A stretch of DNA of 43,115 nt from Paenibacillus terrae (GTDB taxonomy: Bacteria > Bacillota > Bacilli > Paenibacillales > Paenibacillaceae): the NCBI RefSeq assembly GCF_005217525.1, contig NZ_PNXQ01000002.1, positions 2,586-45,700 on the forward strand. The letters are read 5' to 3'. Positions within the stretch are counted from its first letter, which is position 1, and each line of letters begins with the position of its first letter. The notes below the pieces were generated by a model, which was given only the letters and a program-made list of their open reading frames with translations, did not search any database and was not told the DNA's origin. Shown here piece after piece: positions 1-9,148 of the stretch. The translations under genes were made by a program, and so were the position numbers.

Positions 1-161
1 CGGTAGTTATCCCAGTCTGAGGGGCAGGTTGCCTACGTGTTACTCACCCGTCCGCCGCTAGGTTATTTTAAAAGCAAGCTTCTAAAATAACCCCGCTCGA
101 CTTGCATGTATTAGGCACGCCGCCAGCGTTCGTCCTGAGCCAGGATCAAACTCTCCATTAA
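1..161 (-). rRNA. 16S ribosomal RNA, 5' end only (partial)
   Basis: The minus strand carries the universal bacterial 16S start (AGAGTTTGATCCTGGCTCAG at about 135-154), followed by the AACGCTGGCGGC and GGGTGAGTAACACGT blocks. Only about 160 of roughly 1550 nt are inside the window; the gene continues off the left edge. The V1 hairpin (about 61-93) has the AT-rich GGTTATTTTA stem typical of the Paenibacillus polymyxa group. The 5' end is placed by analogy with E. coli, about 7 nt before AGAGTTTG, and could be off by a few bases. Confidence 0.97.
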
Positions 162-537
162 AGACCAACCGAAGCTGGTTTATAGAAAGAGCGATTCGCT
201 CATTTTGAAACTGACGAGATAAAATATCTCATTGTTCGCTTCCATTTTATACAGCCTGACGGCATATACCAAAATCTCAGCGTTGGATTTTGCAAGCAAA
301 ATCCGTACTCACTCGTTGTTCAGTTTTCAAAGATCAAACCTACATTATTTCTTACTTTTGTCTCACTTCGTTTCACCACCGCGTCTCAGCGGCGACTTAA
401 ATAATGTAACACATAACCTCATTTTACGTCAAGCATTTTTCGAAAATTTATTTTCATGCTTGTTTGCAACATATTTATCCTGCTGTAAACAGGTCTAAAT
501 TATTCATGTTGTTTAATGGGGCGAGTTATAACTTAGC
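162..537 (-). other. rRNA operon leader region (boxA-like element and hairpins)
   Basis: No gene is supported in this stretch. On the minus strand it holds a boxA-like antitermination element, TGATCTTTGAAAACTG (321-336), as seen in leaders of Bacillales rRNA operons. It also holds a perfect 9-bp inverted repeat with a 2-nt loop (285-304) and short hairpins near 189-202 (GAGCGA/TCGCTC) and 214-229 (GAGATA/TATCTC). The hairpin next to the 16S 5' end is probably part of the processing region. The function of the 285-304 hairpin is unknown. Confidence 0.7.
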
Positions 538-543
538 ATATCT

Positions 544-572
544 TTTATAAACTCGTCAACCTTTAACGACAA
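544..572 (-). promoter_or_regulatory. Candidate rRNA operon promoter
   Basis: Minus strand: -35 TTGTCG (567-572), 17-nt spacer, -10 TATAAA (544-549). A second, overlapping -35-like TTGACG (554-559) has only a poor -10 (TAAGTT, 18 nt away), so tandem start sites are possible but not shown. The position about 380 nt upstream of 16S fits a Bacillales rrn promoter. Confidence 0.5.
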
Positions 573-611
573 TTTTTATGTTTTGATCGTCAATGTGGTT
601 CTATTACGCAT

Positions 612-651
612 AAAAAAAGGAAGAAAAATCCGTTATAACGGACTTTCCTCC
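612..651 (-). terminator. Intrinsic terminator of ygxA
   Basis: On the minus strand the perfect palindrome TCCGTTATAACGGA (629-642) is flanked by pairing GGAA/TTCC arms and followed by a run of seven U. It lies 20 nt past the ygxA stop and separates that gene from the rRNA promoter. Confidence 0.8.
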
Positions 652-670
652 CGCTGATTCGATGTATCCA

Positions 671-1549
671 TTAAATAAGGGAATAACGTAATTCAATATG
701 GTTTCCGCGATTCCTGAGATTCCCGCCAGCCGATTCCCTGATCAATGAGCGGTATACGAGCTTACGTAGCACTACGGTAAGATCCAGTTGAAGATTTTTT
801 AGCTCAGGATGATTAATAAGCTCACCTATGGACCAAGGTTCCCGTCTGCTGCCTAAAATGCGGAATAGTAGTGCTGAACACCCCTCCATTTTAGACATCA
901 CTGAAAATTCGCAAGCAAGCAGCACAAGCTCAACCCGCTGCTCAAGAGTTTCCGTACTTAACGTGAGTTCGTTGTATAGCTTGTAGATCGTTCGATCCAA
1001 CGGCTGTGTCTGAACCCACAAGTGAACCGTTGGATAAATCCCTCGCTCAATAAGCTCAATGGATGCCCAATGATCCAACGCCTTCAGAATACTCTGATGA
1101 GCGTCAATAATCCGACCTTCTCGCATCGCTCTTTTACCATGAACGTAATTAGCCAGAAAACGGGCAAATTCATGAAATTGCTTTTGCTCGCGTAACGGGT
1201 CGTTGAATTCGATAATTTCCCGCCTTAAAAGGCTGACCCTTTCATCCTGCTCCCACAGGATGCGGCCTTCCAGTAAATAATCTATTATGTTGGGATGTTC
1301 ACCGGCGATAATCCACGCTTTCAGACAATCCAGTGTTGCGTACAACACCTGACACCTTAATCCATTAATCAGTAAATGCTGAATGGAACAGGTTGGCTTC
1401 CGGCTTTCTCCAATAATTAGTATGAGTTCATCAAAATCGTATAGCATGGTTCCATGAAAATATTCGCTCGGCTTTCTATACAAAATAATGCCGATCGAAT
1501 CCTCCTGCAACAATTCATCATACATCAAGCTTAATTTGGTTAGCTGCAC
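671..1549 (-). CDS. ygxA: Nucleotidyltransferase-like protein, YgxA family
   Basis: A protein of about 292 aa resembling the Bacillales YgxA family, a nucleotidyltransferase-like N-terminal domain followed by a helical substrate-binding-like domain. The N-terminal third contains DFDELILI, in the place of the acidic strand of the polymerase-beta fold. The cellular role is unknown. The identification is helped by position: in Bacillus subtilis ygxA lies between perR and rrnD, and here it also lies between perR and a 16S gene. A longer frame begins at 1561, but its ATG has no ribosome site. The GTG at 1549 has GGAGG 5 nt upstream, so that start is preferred. A terminator follows at 612-651. Confidence 0.8.
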   Translation of the reverse strand: MQLTKLSLMYDELLQEDSIGIILYRKPSEYFHGTMLYDFDELILIIGESRKPTCSIQHLLINGLRCQVLYATLDCLKAWIIAGEHPNIIDYLLEGRILWEQDERVSLLRREIIEFNDPLREQKQFHEFARFLANYVHGKRAMREGRIIDAHQSILKALDHWASIELIERGIYPTVHLWVQTQPLDRTIYKLYNELTLSTETLEQRVELVLLACEFSVMSKMEGCSALLFRILGSRREPWSIGELINHPELKNLQLDLTVVLRKLVYRSLIRESAGGNLRNRGNHIELRYSLI

Positions 1550-1679
1550 TTCTCCCTCCATACCTGTAAGGCGGCCATTACCGCTAAATTTAGATATATG
1601 TGAACATTTCTACATAAAAAAGAAACTTCCTTCTTCAATTCTATAAATTTTATATTTTATTTCAGGTTTTGCAAATTCC

Positions 1680-3398
1680 TCATTTACTTATTTCTTTTAA
1701 AGTATCCCAAGCGGCTTCATCCGCAAAGGTTCGGTTCCAAACACCGATTCCTCCAAGCTTCAATGACTTGGCAAGTTGCACCCTCGCTTTCAGGGATATA
1801 CGATCCTCCAGCCAAATCTTTTTTACAACGCCATCCTCATTATACTCGACATAGTTCTGGCCTTCTGACGCTCTGAAATTAGGCTTCAGCTTAAATTTCT
1901 CGATAATCGCTGCTGTCGACTCCATACCAAGCGATTTAGAGCTAACCTTGATGCTGTCCCCTTTGGATGTTTCAGACCATACACGAGTGTATAGCGGAAT
2001 GCCTAAGACAACTTTTTGAGATGGTACTTCATCCTCCTGAATGATTCGCTTGATCGACGCTTCCACCCACGGCAGCGAGGCGACAGAACCAGCCTTCGGG
2101 CTGGCTGCCCAATGCTCATCATAGGCCATAACCATGAGATAATCCGTAATGGAACCCAATGATTTTCGATCCAGAAAAGCAGACCACATTTCACTTTGAG
2201 ACTTAGGTGTCACATCTATAGACAATATCAAATCATGTTCACGAGCCATCGGCTTAAGCTCTCGCAAAAATTGGGTGACATTGGGTCCATCCTTCGTATG
2301 AACATTTTCAAAGTCAATATTGATACCGTCCAGACCATTTTCCTCGGCAAGTGTAATTATCTGATCTATAATCGACTTTCGTCGTTCAAAGCTAGACAAG
2401 GCCTCTGTCGTTAATTCAGGATTAAAGCTGTTGCTCAACAAGCCCCATACTTCCATCCCCTTGCGATGCGCCCAACTGACATAGGCAGGATCCGCTTTGC
2501 TTTGTACGGTGCCCTCATTATCTATGACACTGAACCAGGTGGGGCTTACCACATTCACTCCAGGCATAGGGCCAAATTTGGAAGGATCGGGTTTACGATT
2601 GTAAACAGCCTCCCAGGCGAGGTTCACAGGTCTCCCCTCCCAGTGCTTCTCGGAGATAGATGGAGTATCTTTAGCCGGAGCAACCGCAAGCTCTTCTCCT
2701 TCAGAGACATTGGCTGCCTGCACATATCCAGCGTAGCCGTTATCCAGTTGAACAAAATACCAATCAGCCTGCTTGGACCAAATACGCACCTTCGTTTGTT
2801 GAGGTATATCCGTCAAAATAAAAGACAGGCTGGAGGCTTCTTTACGCAAAGCAATTCTGGCATCCTGTCGTCCATCCTTCTTCTCCACGTTCCCCAGTCT
2901 GACTTTCTCTCCGGCTTTCATCAGGATAACTGCACCCGTCACTGTGTCTTCATGAACGGATACACCATACACTTCACGGACAGCTTGCATAGGTATATAA
3001 ACTGATCCACTAATAATCTGGGGAGCTGCGCTGAGCGTATATGATGTTCCATTCAATTCCCCTTGGGGCTTTGAAACGGTCATATGCAGCAAATTTTGCC
3101 TCGTAGCCAAAATAATAGTTTGGCTGTCGCCCTCATAACGGATCGCAGGATCAATTTTACTTTGCACAAATTTGAGCGGTACCAGCATGTTCTTGCCTGA
3201 GTTTTGGGCTTCATACCCGGTCAGCTTTCCCTGGATAAAAATAGGACGGACACTGCTTTGCCAATCGGGTTTTTCATGCAGTGGATTACCGAACCATACG
3301 ACAGTAATTGCGCAGATGATCGCTGCGAACAATAGCAAGCTTGCTGCCCCTTTGAAACGTGAACGTTTACGGCGGCGTCTGGAATGATTTCTGGCCAA
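1680..3398 (-). CDS. Membrane-anchored GH18 glycoside hydrolase with stalk and SH3-like domains
   Basis: A 572-aa envelope protein. A very basic N-terminus (residues 1-17) precedes one membrane segment (about 18-37), so the rest should be outside the cell. Residues about 50-160 look like a copper-amine-oxidase-N-type stalk domain and about 165-235 like a bacterial SH3 domain. A GH18 barrel (about 258-572) carries the family motif DGINIDFE, with the catalytic glutamate at residue 364, and a late VVLGIPLY strand. The architecture resembles YaaH/YdhD-type peptidoglycan or chitin hydrolases; substrate not determinable, spore or cell-wall glycan most likely. The start is TTG with GGAGG 7 nt upstream. 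It sits where B. subtilis has ygzB, between perR and ygxA. Confidence 0.88.
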   Translation of the reverse strand: MARNHSRRRRKRSRFKGAASLLLFAAIICAITVVWFGNPLHEKPDWQSSVRPIFIQGKLTGYEAQNSGKNMLVPLKFVQSKIDPAIRYEGDSQTIILATRQNLLHMTVSKPQGELNGTSYTLSAAPQIISGSVYIPMQAVREVYGVSVHEDTVTGAVILMKAGEKVRLGNVEKKDGRQDARIALRKEASSLSFILTDIPQQTKVRIWSKQADWYFVQLDNGYAGYVQAANVSEGEELAVAPAKDTPSISEKHWEGRPVNLAWEAVYNRKPDPSKFGPMPGVNVVSPTWFSVIDNEGTVQSKADPAYVSWAHRKGMEVWGLLSNSFNPELTTEALSSFERRKSIIDQIITLAEENGLDGINIDFENVHTKDGPNVTQFLRELKPMAREHDLILSIDVTPKSQSEMWSAFLDRKSLGSITDYLMVMAYDEHWAASPKAGSVASLPWVEASIKRIIQEDEVPSQKVVLGIPLYTRVWSETSKGDSIKVSSKSLGMESTAAIIEKFKLKPNFRASEGQNYVEYNEDGVVKKIWLEDRISLKARVQLAKSLKLGGIGVWNRTFADEAAWDTLKEISK

Positions 3399-3478
3399 TA
3401 TTCAACCTCCATTGTCGGAACTTTGAATTACAGGATAACGTAAACTGAACTGGTTACTTAAACAAAAGTTATTTAAAC

Positions 3479-3521
3479 AAAAAAACGCGGTAAATCCCCG
3501 CTTGTGGGGAATTTCTCACGT
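3479..3521 (-). terminator. Intrinsic terminator of perR
   Basis: Minus strand: an AAATTCCCC / GGGGATTT stem with a 6-nt loop, extended by CGTG/CGCG flanks, then seven U. It lies 42 nt past the perR stop and just upstream of the GH18 gene. Confidence 0.75.
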
Positions 3522-3562
3522 TTCCAACCCATTACAATATATACATATCGTACCAAAAAACT

Positions 3563-4009
3563 CTATTCCTTGTTTCGCTGAATTTCCTTGTTCATACAAG
3601 CTTTGCACACTCCGTATAACTCCATACGATGTCCATGCACTTCGAAACCTGTCTCCAACGAGGCATGGTGTTCCACATCAGCCAAGTACGGATAGCTGAA
3701 ATCCTCAATCTTTCCGCATTTTTCACAAATGATATGATAGTGCTCCGAAACATTGGCATCATAACGACTGGCGTTATCTCCATAGGTCAACTCATGTACC
3801 ATACCCGCTTCTATAAACATCTTTAAGTTATTGTAAACCGTAGCCACACTCATGCTTGGAAACTTGGATTCGAGCGCACGATATATTTCATCTGCGGTCG
3901 GATGCCCCATAGATTCCATCAAATAGTTTAATATGGCATGGCGCTGGGGTGTTATGCGTACACCTGTCTTCTTTAGAAGTTCCAAAGCATGCTGGACGCG
4001 AGCTGCCAT
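3563..4009 (-). CDS. perR: Peroxide-responsive repressor PerR (Fur family)
   Basis: A 148-aa metal-dependent DNA-binding repressor of peroxide-stress genes. It matches B. subtilis PerR over its length, including the [12 protein letters not shown] and [10 protein letters not shown] winged-helix segments. The regulatory metal site is complete: His36, Asp84, His90, His92 and Asp103 correspond to His37, Asp85, His91, His93 and Asp104 of B. subtilis PerR, where oxidation of the histidines senses H2O2. The structural zinc cysteines are also present as two CxxC pairs (Cys95/98 and Cys135/138). Asp rather than Glu at residue 103 argues for PerR over Fur or Zur. It is transcribed alone, from a promoter inside the end of the upstream gene. 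The ygxA-rrn neighbourhood supports the call. Confidence 0.96.
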   Translation of the reverse strand: MAARVQHALELLKKTGVRITPQRHAILNYLMESMGHPTADEIYRALESKFPSMSVATVYNNLKMFIEAGMVHELTYGDNASRYDANVSEHYHIICEKCGKIEDFSYPYLADVEHHASLETGFEVHGHRMELYGVCKACMNKEIQRNKE

Positions 4010-4067
4010 ATATGTCCACCGCCTTATCCCTTACTTACTATTCGCTTTATTACAACCATTTTACATT

Positions 4068-4082
4068 CTATTCACGTTATAA
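4068..4082 (-). promoter_or_regulatory. Possible PerR operator in the perR leader
   Basis: The minus strand reads TTATAACGTGAATAG just after the predicted start point. It keeps one half of the PerR box (TTATAAT-N-ATTATAA) well and the other half poorly, about 9 of 14 positions. PerR autoregulation is known in B. subtilis; this site is a weak candidate only. Confidence 0.3.
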
Positions 4083-4093
4083 GGTCTATCCAC

Positions 4094-4123
4094 ATTGTAC
4101 GGTCAATTCAAGTTTCTTGTCAA
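4094..4123 (-). promoter_or_regulatory. perR promoter, overlapping the end of the upstream gene
   Basis: Minus strand: -35 TTGACA (4118-4123), 18-nt spacer, -10 TACAAT (4094-4099). The -35 box overlaps the stop codon end of the DUF4097 gene. The predicted leader is about 78 nt. Confidence 0.7.
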
Positions 4124-5517
4124 CGCACTGCATTATCGTTGGATGTCTCGTTGGAGGCCCCGGTAGCGGGAGATTCAGCCGAAGGCGTTTTTGATGCATC
4201 AGGTATATTCGGTCCTACTGACTCGTCCAAGCCAGGTAGCGATGGCATCAGTAGCCTTTTGATCGTTAAATTACTGTTGCCTTCCACGTTGACCGTATAC
4301 TTACCTGTCCCATTTTGGCCTGAGATACTTTTACTGTCTATTTTAAAAGGGAAGTCTGATCGAAGGTTACCGTAACTGCTGGACCCCTCCAACTGAAAGT
4401 CACCATTCGACGGAAGGTCCAATGCAATATCACCGACGGCACTGTATATTTTCCAATCTCCGCCTACCTGCTCGCTATGAACTTTGATCCCACCATTAAG
4501 CGAATTTGCATTCAGCTTTGCTGTGGGATTCAGAACGTTCATGTCACCGTTTTGAGTATCAACCGTAATATCACCTTCCGAGCGGGCAAGCTGGATGTCG
4601 CCTATCATCGTGCGCAGCGCAACTGTTCCTTCAATATCCCCTGCCTGCATATCGCCGCGATTGGTTCGAATATCTACATCTCCAGTGATACGATGCAGTT
4701 TGACCTGACCGTTCAAGGTGACTCCTTTGACATTGCCGATAGCACCATTAACCGTGAGATTCCCATTTCCGCTCTCAAGCCGGATGCTGTCGATGGCATC
4801 TACTCCGTTCAGGGTAATATCCCCGTTGGAGGTTCTGATCTGCATATTAAATCGCCGATCCTCCGGCACTGTAATTAGCATATTCGTACGGGGCTGACGT
4901 CTGCTCGATGCTCCGTATGACTGTACCTCCGGACGAATCTGAATGGTCTTGCCATCTGTAGAAGTCAGCGAGGAGGCTTGAGCAATCTTGTCCGCTTCGG
5001 CAGCAGGCGCTTGATCCACCCACAAGGTCGCACGTACCTCTACATTGGATACAGGTCGTCTGATTAGCGTTACATCGCCATTGACCGAATCAACTATCAA
5101 ATCGGACGTCTGCATCGTTACAGGCACCAGGACGCCGCCCATATCATATCGGTTTCCCTTCGCCTGACTAAAATCCATGGACGCCGCGGTCAGATTCAAA
5201 CTAACCTGGTTCCACAGGTACATATAATGATTTTGTTGGGTCATGGTAAAAACAGCAGCGGTCACTACCAATGCGGAGACAATTCCCTTCAGATCAGGTC
5301 TGAAACGCCGTCCGTTGTCGGGCTTGCCCTCCTTGCGGTAGTAAACCCCAAAAAAAACCAGATACTCCAGTCCCCACAGCACAAAAATAACGGGCCACCA
5401 TACGAGGAGCAAAAGCATATATTCGGTATGCTGGACAACATCCAGGATAAGCAGAACACCTACAGCCATCAACAGAAGCGAAGAGGTGTAGCGCCCGACT
5501 CTTATTTTGCGGTGCAC
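4120..5517 (-). CDS. DUF4097-type beta-repeat membrane protein
   Basis: A 465-aa protein. The first 95 residues hold about three or four membrane segments (near 11-27, 31-58 and 78-92), like the N-terminal membrane parts of LiaF/DUF5668 proteins. Residues about 120-430 are a long run of short beta repeats (NGDVTL, NGDITL, NGNLTV, RGDMQAG, IGDIQL, NGDMNV, VGDIAL), the hallmark of the DUF4097/LiaG-like adhesin domain. The C-terminal tail (about 432-465) is Ser/Pro/Asn-rich and probably disordered. The start is GTG with AGAGGGTGA upstream. The gene begins 7 nt after the preceding membrane gene, so the two form an operon. A role in envelope-stress sensing is an inference from LiaG. Confidence 0.8.
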   Translation of the reverse strand: MHRKIRVGRYTSSLLLMAVGVLLILDVVQHTEYMLLLLVWWPVIFVLWGLEYLVFFGVYYRKEGKPDNGRRFRPDLKGIVSALVVTAAVFTMTQQNHYMYLWNQVSLNLTAASMDFSQAKGNRYDMGGVLVPVTMQTSDLIVDSVNGDVTLIRRPVSNVEVRATLWVDQAPAAEADKIAQASSLTSTDGKTIQIRPEVQSYGASSRRQPRTNMLITVPEDRRFNMQIRTSNGDITLNGVDAIDSIRLESGNGNLTVNGAIGNVKGVTLNGQVKLHRITGDVDIRTNRGDMQAGDIEGTVALRTMIGDIQLARSEGDITVDTQNGDMNVLNPTAKLNANSLNGGIKVHSEQVGGDWKIYSAVGDIALDLPSNGDFQLEGSSSYGNLRSDFPFKIDSKSISGQNGTGKYTVNVEGNSNLTIKRLLMPSLPGLDESVGPNIPDASKTPSAESPATGASNETSNDNAVR

Positions 5518-5524
5518 GCCAGCT

Positions 5525-6154
5525 TCACCCTCTTTCTTTTACCTTTTTATGCTTGACCGACAAGCCGACTTCTCGCATAAAGGCTAATAGTCCGATCAGC
5601 ATTAATAAAATAGCTAGCGTCAAAAAGCCATAATCCTCGAAAAAGTTGCCCAGCCAGCGTGGTTTCATACGAAACAGAATCATAAGTCCGCCACCCACCA
5701 CGAGCAGCACGGCAAAAGACAAGCCTTTCTCCCAAGCATAAAATGGACTGCTTCGCTGTCCTCGTGCATCCATCTGTGCATTACGATCTGGCTTACGGCG
5801 ATAGCGAACCATATAATCCGCTGATTGTAACACGTCATATACATTATAAAAATATAAAACAGGAATGAACAAGCCGAGCAAAATAAGCAACGGAATGTTA
5901 ATCCTCAAGCCGTCAGAAACAACATACAGCATCGCAAAAGTATCTAACAAAAGCAATACGATAAAAGTAAGCCCTCTAATGAATAGCCCCAAAAAGAGAT
6001 GCCCCATTCCGGGTAACAATGCTGCCATTATAATGGAAATACCTTTGCGAAATTTAGCGTATTTAAAACGTTTACCCTGTTTGGGATGTTCCTGCTGTTC
6101 CGGCTCCGGTGACTGTTGTCCCTCTCCAGACAGTATCGGTTGTTCCGAGTCCAT
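5525..6154 (-). CDS. Multi-spanning membrane protein, partner of the DUF4097 gene
   Basis: A 209-aa protein of unknown function. A charged Gln/Glu/Pro-rich cytoplasmic head (about 1-30) is followed by hydrophobic segments near 38-75, 85-105, 140-160 and 175-195. The segment ISIIMAALLPGMGHLFLG recalls small membrane proteins with a PGxGHxYLG-type motif. An open frame extends up to 6232, but the ATG at 6154 has GGGGGAGG 5 nt upstream and is the better start. The next gene follows after 7 nt. Confidence 0.75.
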   Translation of the reverse strand: MDSEQPILSGEGQQSPEPEQQEHPKQGKRFKYAKFRKGISIIMAALLPGMGHLFLGLFIRGLTFIVLLLLDTFAMLYVVSDGLRINIPLLILLGLFIPVLYFYNVYDVLQSADYMVRYRRKPDRNAQMDARGQRSSPFYAWEKGLSFAVLLVVGGGLMILFRMKPRWLGNFFEDYGFLTLAILLMLIGLLAFMREVGLSVKHKKVKERG

Positions 6155-6260
6155 GCCATCCTCCCCCTTGAATTCCATGCGTGATCCGCAGCAAATGCTC
6201 CAATGGTTAGATAGTACCCCAATCGGATTCAAGAGTAACTGGAAAAATTATGTTAAACCC

Positions 6261-6974
6261 TCATTCCACGGAAACTGCCGCTACATCCTCCCACTGTCTG
6301 AGATCGGCAGCAATACGCACCGGATTAAATTCGCGGCGAACCAGCACTTCCAAGGAAACCTCCATGCTTTGCCGATTTGGATGCAGTTCGTGAAAAGGGA
6401 CATTCTCATGCTCTTTAATCACTATTTTACGTATTTCCACTTTTTCTTGCTCTAAATAAGTCGAAATTTGCTCCAGCAATTGATGGGATGACAATCCGTA
6501 CAATGTTATAAGATGAGCTTGTCGTCCACGCATATACCGCAATTCAACTTTGTTAAACACCCATAAGTTTAGAAATACAAGTACAGTCGCCGCAATAGAT
6601 GGAAAATAAAAACCTGCCCCGACTCCAAGGCCAATGGCTGCTACGACCCAGATAGAGGCTGCTGTCGTTAAACCAGTGATGGACTCGCCTGTAAATATAA
6701 TAGTTCCAGCGCCTAAAAAACCCACTCCCGTAATCACAGCCGTAGCCAAGCGAGCCGGATCAATACGTACATTTGCTTCCTTGATAAAATCGGCAAAGCC
6801 GTAAATGGAGAGCAGCATAATAAGCGTCGAGCCGAGACTGACCATAATATGAGTCCTCAAACCAGCCGCATGCTTTGAACGCTCGCGCTCAAAGCCAATG
6901 CATCCACCGAGGAGCATGGACAGCAAAAGCCGTAAAATGATATGCGAATTGTCTATAACCCAAGGATTATCCAT
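6261..6974 (-). CDS. MgtC/SapB family membrane protein
   Basis: A 237-aa protein. Residues 1-140 form the MgtC/SapB membrane domain: RLLLSMLLGGCIGFERE followed by AAGLRTHIMVSLGSTL, and further on TAVITGVGFLGAGTI and TGLTTAASIWVVAAIGLGVG, all characteristic of the family. Residues about 150-237 are a soluble ACT-like C-terminal domain. MgtC proteins are linked to growth in low magnesium and to control of the F-type ATP synthase in enteric bacteria; the role of Gram-positive members is less clear. GAAGGGAG lies 4 nt before the ATG. Neighbours give no further clue. Confidence 0.88.
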   Translation of the reverse strand: MDNPWVIDNSHIILRLLLSMLLGGCIGFERERSKHAAGLRTHIMVSLGSTLIMLLSIYGFADFIKEANVRIDPARLATAVITGVGFLGAGTIIFTGESITGLTTAASIWVVAAIGLGVGAGFYFPSIAATVLVFLNLWVFNKVELRYMRGRQAHLITLYGLSSHQLLEQISTYLEQEKVEIRKIVIKEHENVPFHELHPNRQSMEVSLEVLVRREFNPVRIAADLRQWEDVAAVSVE

Positions 6975-7050
6975 AAAGCTCCCTTCTCCGGTTATGTTGT
7001 GCTTCCCTCGCCGGGTTCGTGGTTTCTGTGCTAGTAAGGCTATTTGAGTG

Positions 7051-7512
7051 CTATTTCACGTTATGCAGGTGGTATGTGGTTAACTCCACGCCCGGAGCCA
7101 CCTCCACCGCCGATACGGGGCGACAACCATGTTTTCGATAAAGGGCCACTGCAGGAGCATTTAAAGTTCCTGTAGTTACGATAAACAGCGGTATATGATG
7201 ATATTCATTCAAAACATGCTTCATTAAAGAGTCGGCAATCCCTTTGCGAAAATGATCGGGATGAACCATCATACGTGTAAGAGTGAGCGAGTCGGGTGAC
7301 TCAGACTGCACCGCCAGCGCCCCTAACAGGTCGCCCTCCTCAATCCAGCCATAAAATGTCTCTCCGCAGCTTCGCAGCGTATCAAACGTATCCAAAAGGG
7401 GTGGTATTGTATCAAAACCGATCCGCTCAGCCTCCAGCCTGTAGGCGATATGCTGAAGACTCCATATCTGACTGACCATTTCATCATCTTCCAATGGACA
7501 TATGCTAATCAT
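7051..7512 (-). CDS. GNAT family N-acetyltransferase
   Basis: A 153-aa single-domain protein of the acetyl-CoA-dependent GNAT fold. Motif A is visible as LTRMMVHPDHFRKGIADSLM (R-K-G-I-A in place of the usual Q/RxxGxA pyrophosphate loop). Motif B follows, with LNAPAVALYRKHGCRPV near the C-terminus. The substrate cannot be told. The start ATG has AAAGGAGG at 8 nt. The gene is downstream of gatB but separated from it by a terminator. Confidence 0.88.
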   Translation of the reverse strand: MISICPLEDDEMVSQIWSLQHIAYRLEAERIGFDTIPPLLDTFDTLRSCGETFYGWIEEGDLLGALAVQSESPDSLTLTRMMVHPDHFRKGIADSLMKHVLNEYHHIPLFIVTTGTLNAPAVALYRKHGCRPVSAVEVAPGVELTTYHLHNVK

Positions 7513-7627
7513 GCTGTATCCCTCCTTTTATTCAACAGGGCAGCTATATTACTGTTTTCTATAGGAAAACTCGTAGCATGTCATTGCGCTTCCAAATTCC
7601 ATACAGCAACTCTAACAGGGCCTATAC

Positions 7628-7664
7628 AAAAAGGGACCTGTCCCTATTAAGACAAGCCCCTTTC
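7628..7664 (-). terminator. Intrinsic terminator of the gatCAB operon
   Basis: Minus strand: a roughly 13-bp stem (AAAGGGGCTTGTC with GACAGGTCCCTTT, two G-U pairs), an 8-nt loop and a short U run. It starts 13 nt past the gatB stop. Confidence 0.75.
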
Positions 7665-7676
7665 AAATCTATGCCA

Positions 7677-9122
7677 TTAGCGGTTTAACACTTCGGTCAG
7701 CAGCTTGTTGGCGAGGCCAGGATTTGCTTTGCCCTTGCTCTCCTTCATTACTTGACCAACCAGGAATCCGATGACCTTCTGCTTGCCAGCTTTGTAATCC
7801 TCAACCGACTGCGGGTTAGCCGCTACAACCTGCTCTACGATCGTCAGGATCGCACCCTCGTCGCTGATTTGCACAAGCCCTTTTTCTTCAACAATTTGCT
7901 GCGGCAGTTTATCACTCTCCAGCATTTCCTTGAAGACTGTTTTAGCAATTTTACTATTGATCGTTCCCTTCTCCAACAGCCCGATCATTTCACCCAAGCC
8001 CCGACCTGTCAGTTTAACCTGTGACAGCTCCACACCGACACTGTTTAAATAGCCGAGCAAATCCCCCATAATCCAGTTGGATACTGCTTTGGCATCCTTC
8101 GTGTATTGAAGACTATCCTCGAACAAATCCGCCAGTGGCTTGGAAGACGTAATGACCTGTGCATCATACTCAGGCAATCCATATTCCGAGGTGTAGCGTG
8201 CTTTACGTTGGTCAGGCAATTCAGGAATCGAAGCACGAATGCGTTCTTTCCATTCTGTATCAATATGCAGCGTAACAAGATCCGGGTCCGGGAAATAACG
8301 ATAGTCATGCGCCTGTTCCTTACCGCGCATGGACAGGGTTTTGCCTTGAGCTTCATCCCAACGGCGTGTCTCCTGTACAATCGTTCCGCCTTCCTCCAGC
8401 GTCTGCTCCTGGCGGAACTGCTCATACTCCAATCCGCGCTGTACGCCACGGAAGGAGTTCATGTTTTTCAGCTCTGCTTTAGTACCCAACTCTTGCTGTC
8501 CATGCGGACGAAGGCTGATGTTCGCGTCGCAGCGAAGCGAGCCTTCCTCCATCTTCACATCGGATACGTCACAATACTGCATAATGGCACGTATCTTTTC
8601 CAAGTAAGCCTTGGCTTCCTCCGGTGAAGATATTTCCGGTTCCGAAACGATCTCGACCAACGGTGTACCGACACGGTTAAAATCAACCAAAGACGCATAG
8701 CCGCCATCGACGTGTGTTAATTTGCCTGCGTCCTCTTCCAGATGCAGTCGGGTAATACCGATACGCTTTGTCTCACCGTTCACTTCAATATCAATCCAGC
8801 CATGCTCGCCGATCGGCTGATCGTATTGCGAGATTTGGTAGGCCTTGGGTGAATCGGGGTAAAAATAGTTTTTGCGGTCAAACTTGCTCACATCAGCAAT
8901 CGTGCAATTAAGCGCCATCGCCGCTTTCATCGCATAATCAACGGCCTGACGGTTTAATACCGGCAGTACCCCCGGATGTCCAAGACAAATGGGACATGTG
9001 TGCGAGTTTGGCGGTGCTCCGAAGGATGTCGAACATCCGCAAAATATTTTAGACTTCGTATGCAGTTCCACATGGACTTCCAGTCCGATGACCGTCTCAT
9101 ATTTGGGTGTAGTTGTAGACAT
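7677..9122 (-). CDS. gatB: Asp-tRNA(Asn)/Glu-tRNA(Gln) amidotransferase subunit B
   Basis: A 481-aa protein of full length for GatB. It activates mischarged Glu-tRNA(Gln) or Asp-tRNA(Asn) with ATP and transfers ammonia received from GatA. The N-terminal signature [12 protein letters not shown] is present. Two CxC/CxxC pairs (Cys28, Cys30, Cys43, Cys46) form the zinc site. The cradle motifs [16 protein letters not shown] and [12 protein letters not shown] are intact. The C-terminal YqeY-like tail ends with [13 protein letters not shown]. The start ATG has AAGGAGG at 10 nt. It is the last gene of gatCAB. Confidence 0.98.
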   Translation of the reverse strand: MSTTTPKYETVIGLEVHVELHTKSKIFCGCSTSFGAPPNSHTCPICLGHPGVLPVLNRQAVDYAMKAAMALNCTIADVSKFDRKNYFYPDSPKAYQISQYDQPIGEHGWIDIEVNGETKRIGITRLHLEEDAGKLTHVDGGYASLVDFNRVGTPLVEIVSEPEISSPEEAKAYLEKIRAIMQYCDVSDVKMEEGSLRCDANISLRPHGQQELGTKAELKNMNSFRGVQRGLEYEQFRQEQTLEEGGTIVQETRRWDEAQGKTLSMRGKEQAHDYRYFPDPDLVTLHIDTEWKERIRASIPELPDQRKARYTSEYGLPEYDAQVITSSKPLADLFEDSLQYTKDAKAVSNWIMGDLLGYLNSVGVELSQVKLTGRGLGEMIGLLEKGTINSKIAKTVFKEMLESDKLPQQIVEEKGLVQISDEGAILTIVEQVVAANPQSVEDYKAGKQKVIGFLVGQVMKESKGKANPGLANKLLTEVLNR

Positions 9123-9148
9123 AAATAGGTTCCCTCCTTTTCGGCAAA

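Noticed and set aside
232..498. 88-aa plus-strand open frame in the rRNA leader
   Set aside because: No ribosome site, opposite to rRNA transcription, overlaps the boxA-like element and hairpins; composition is not protein-like.
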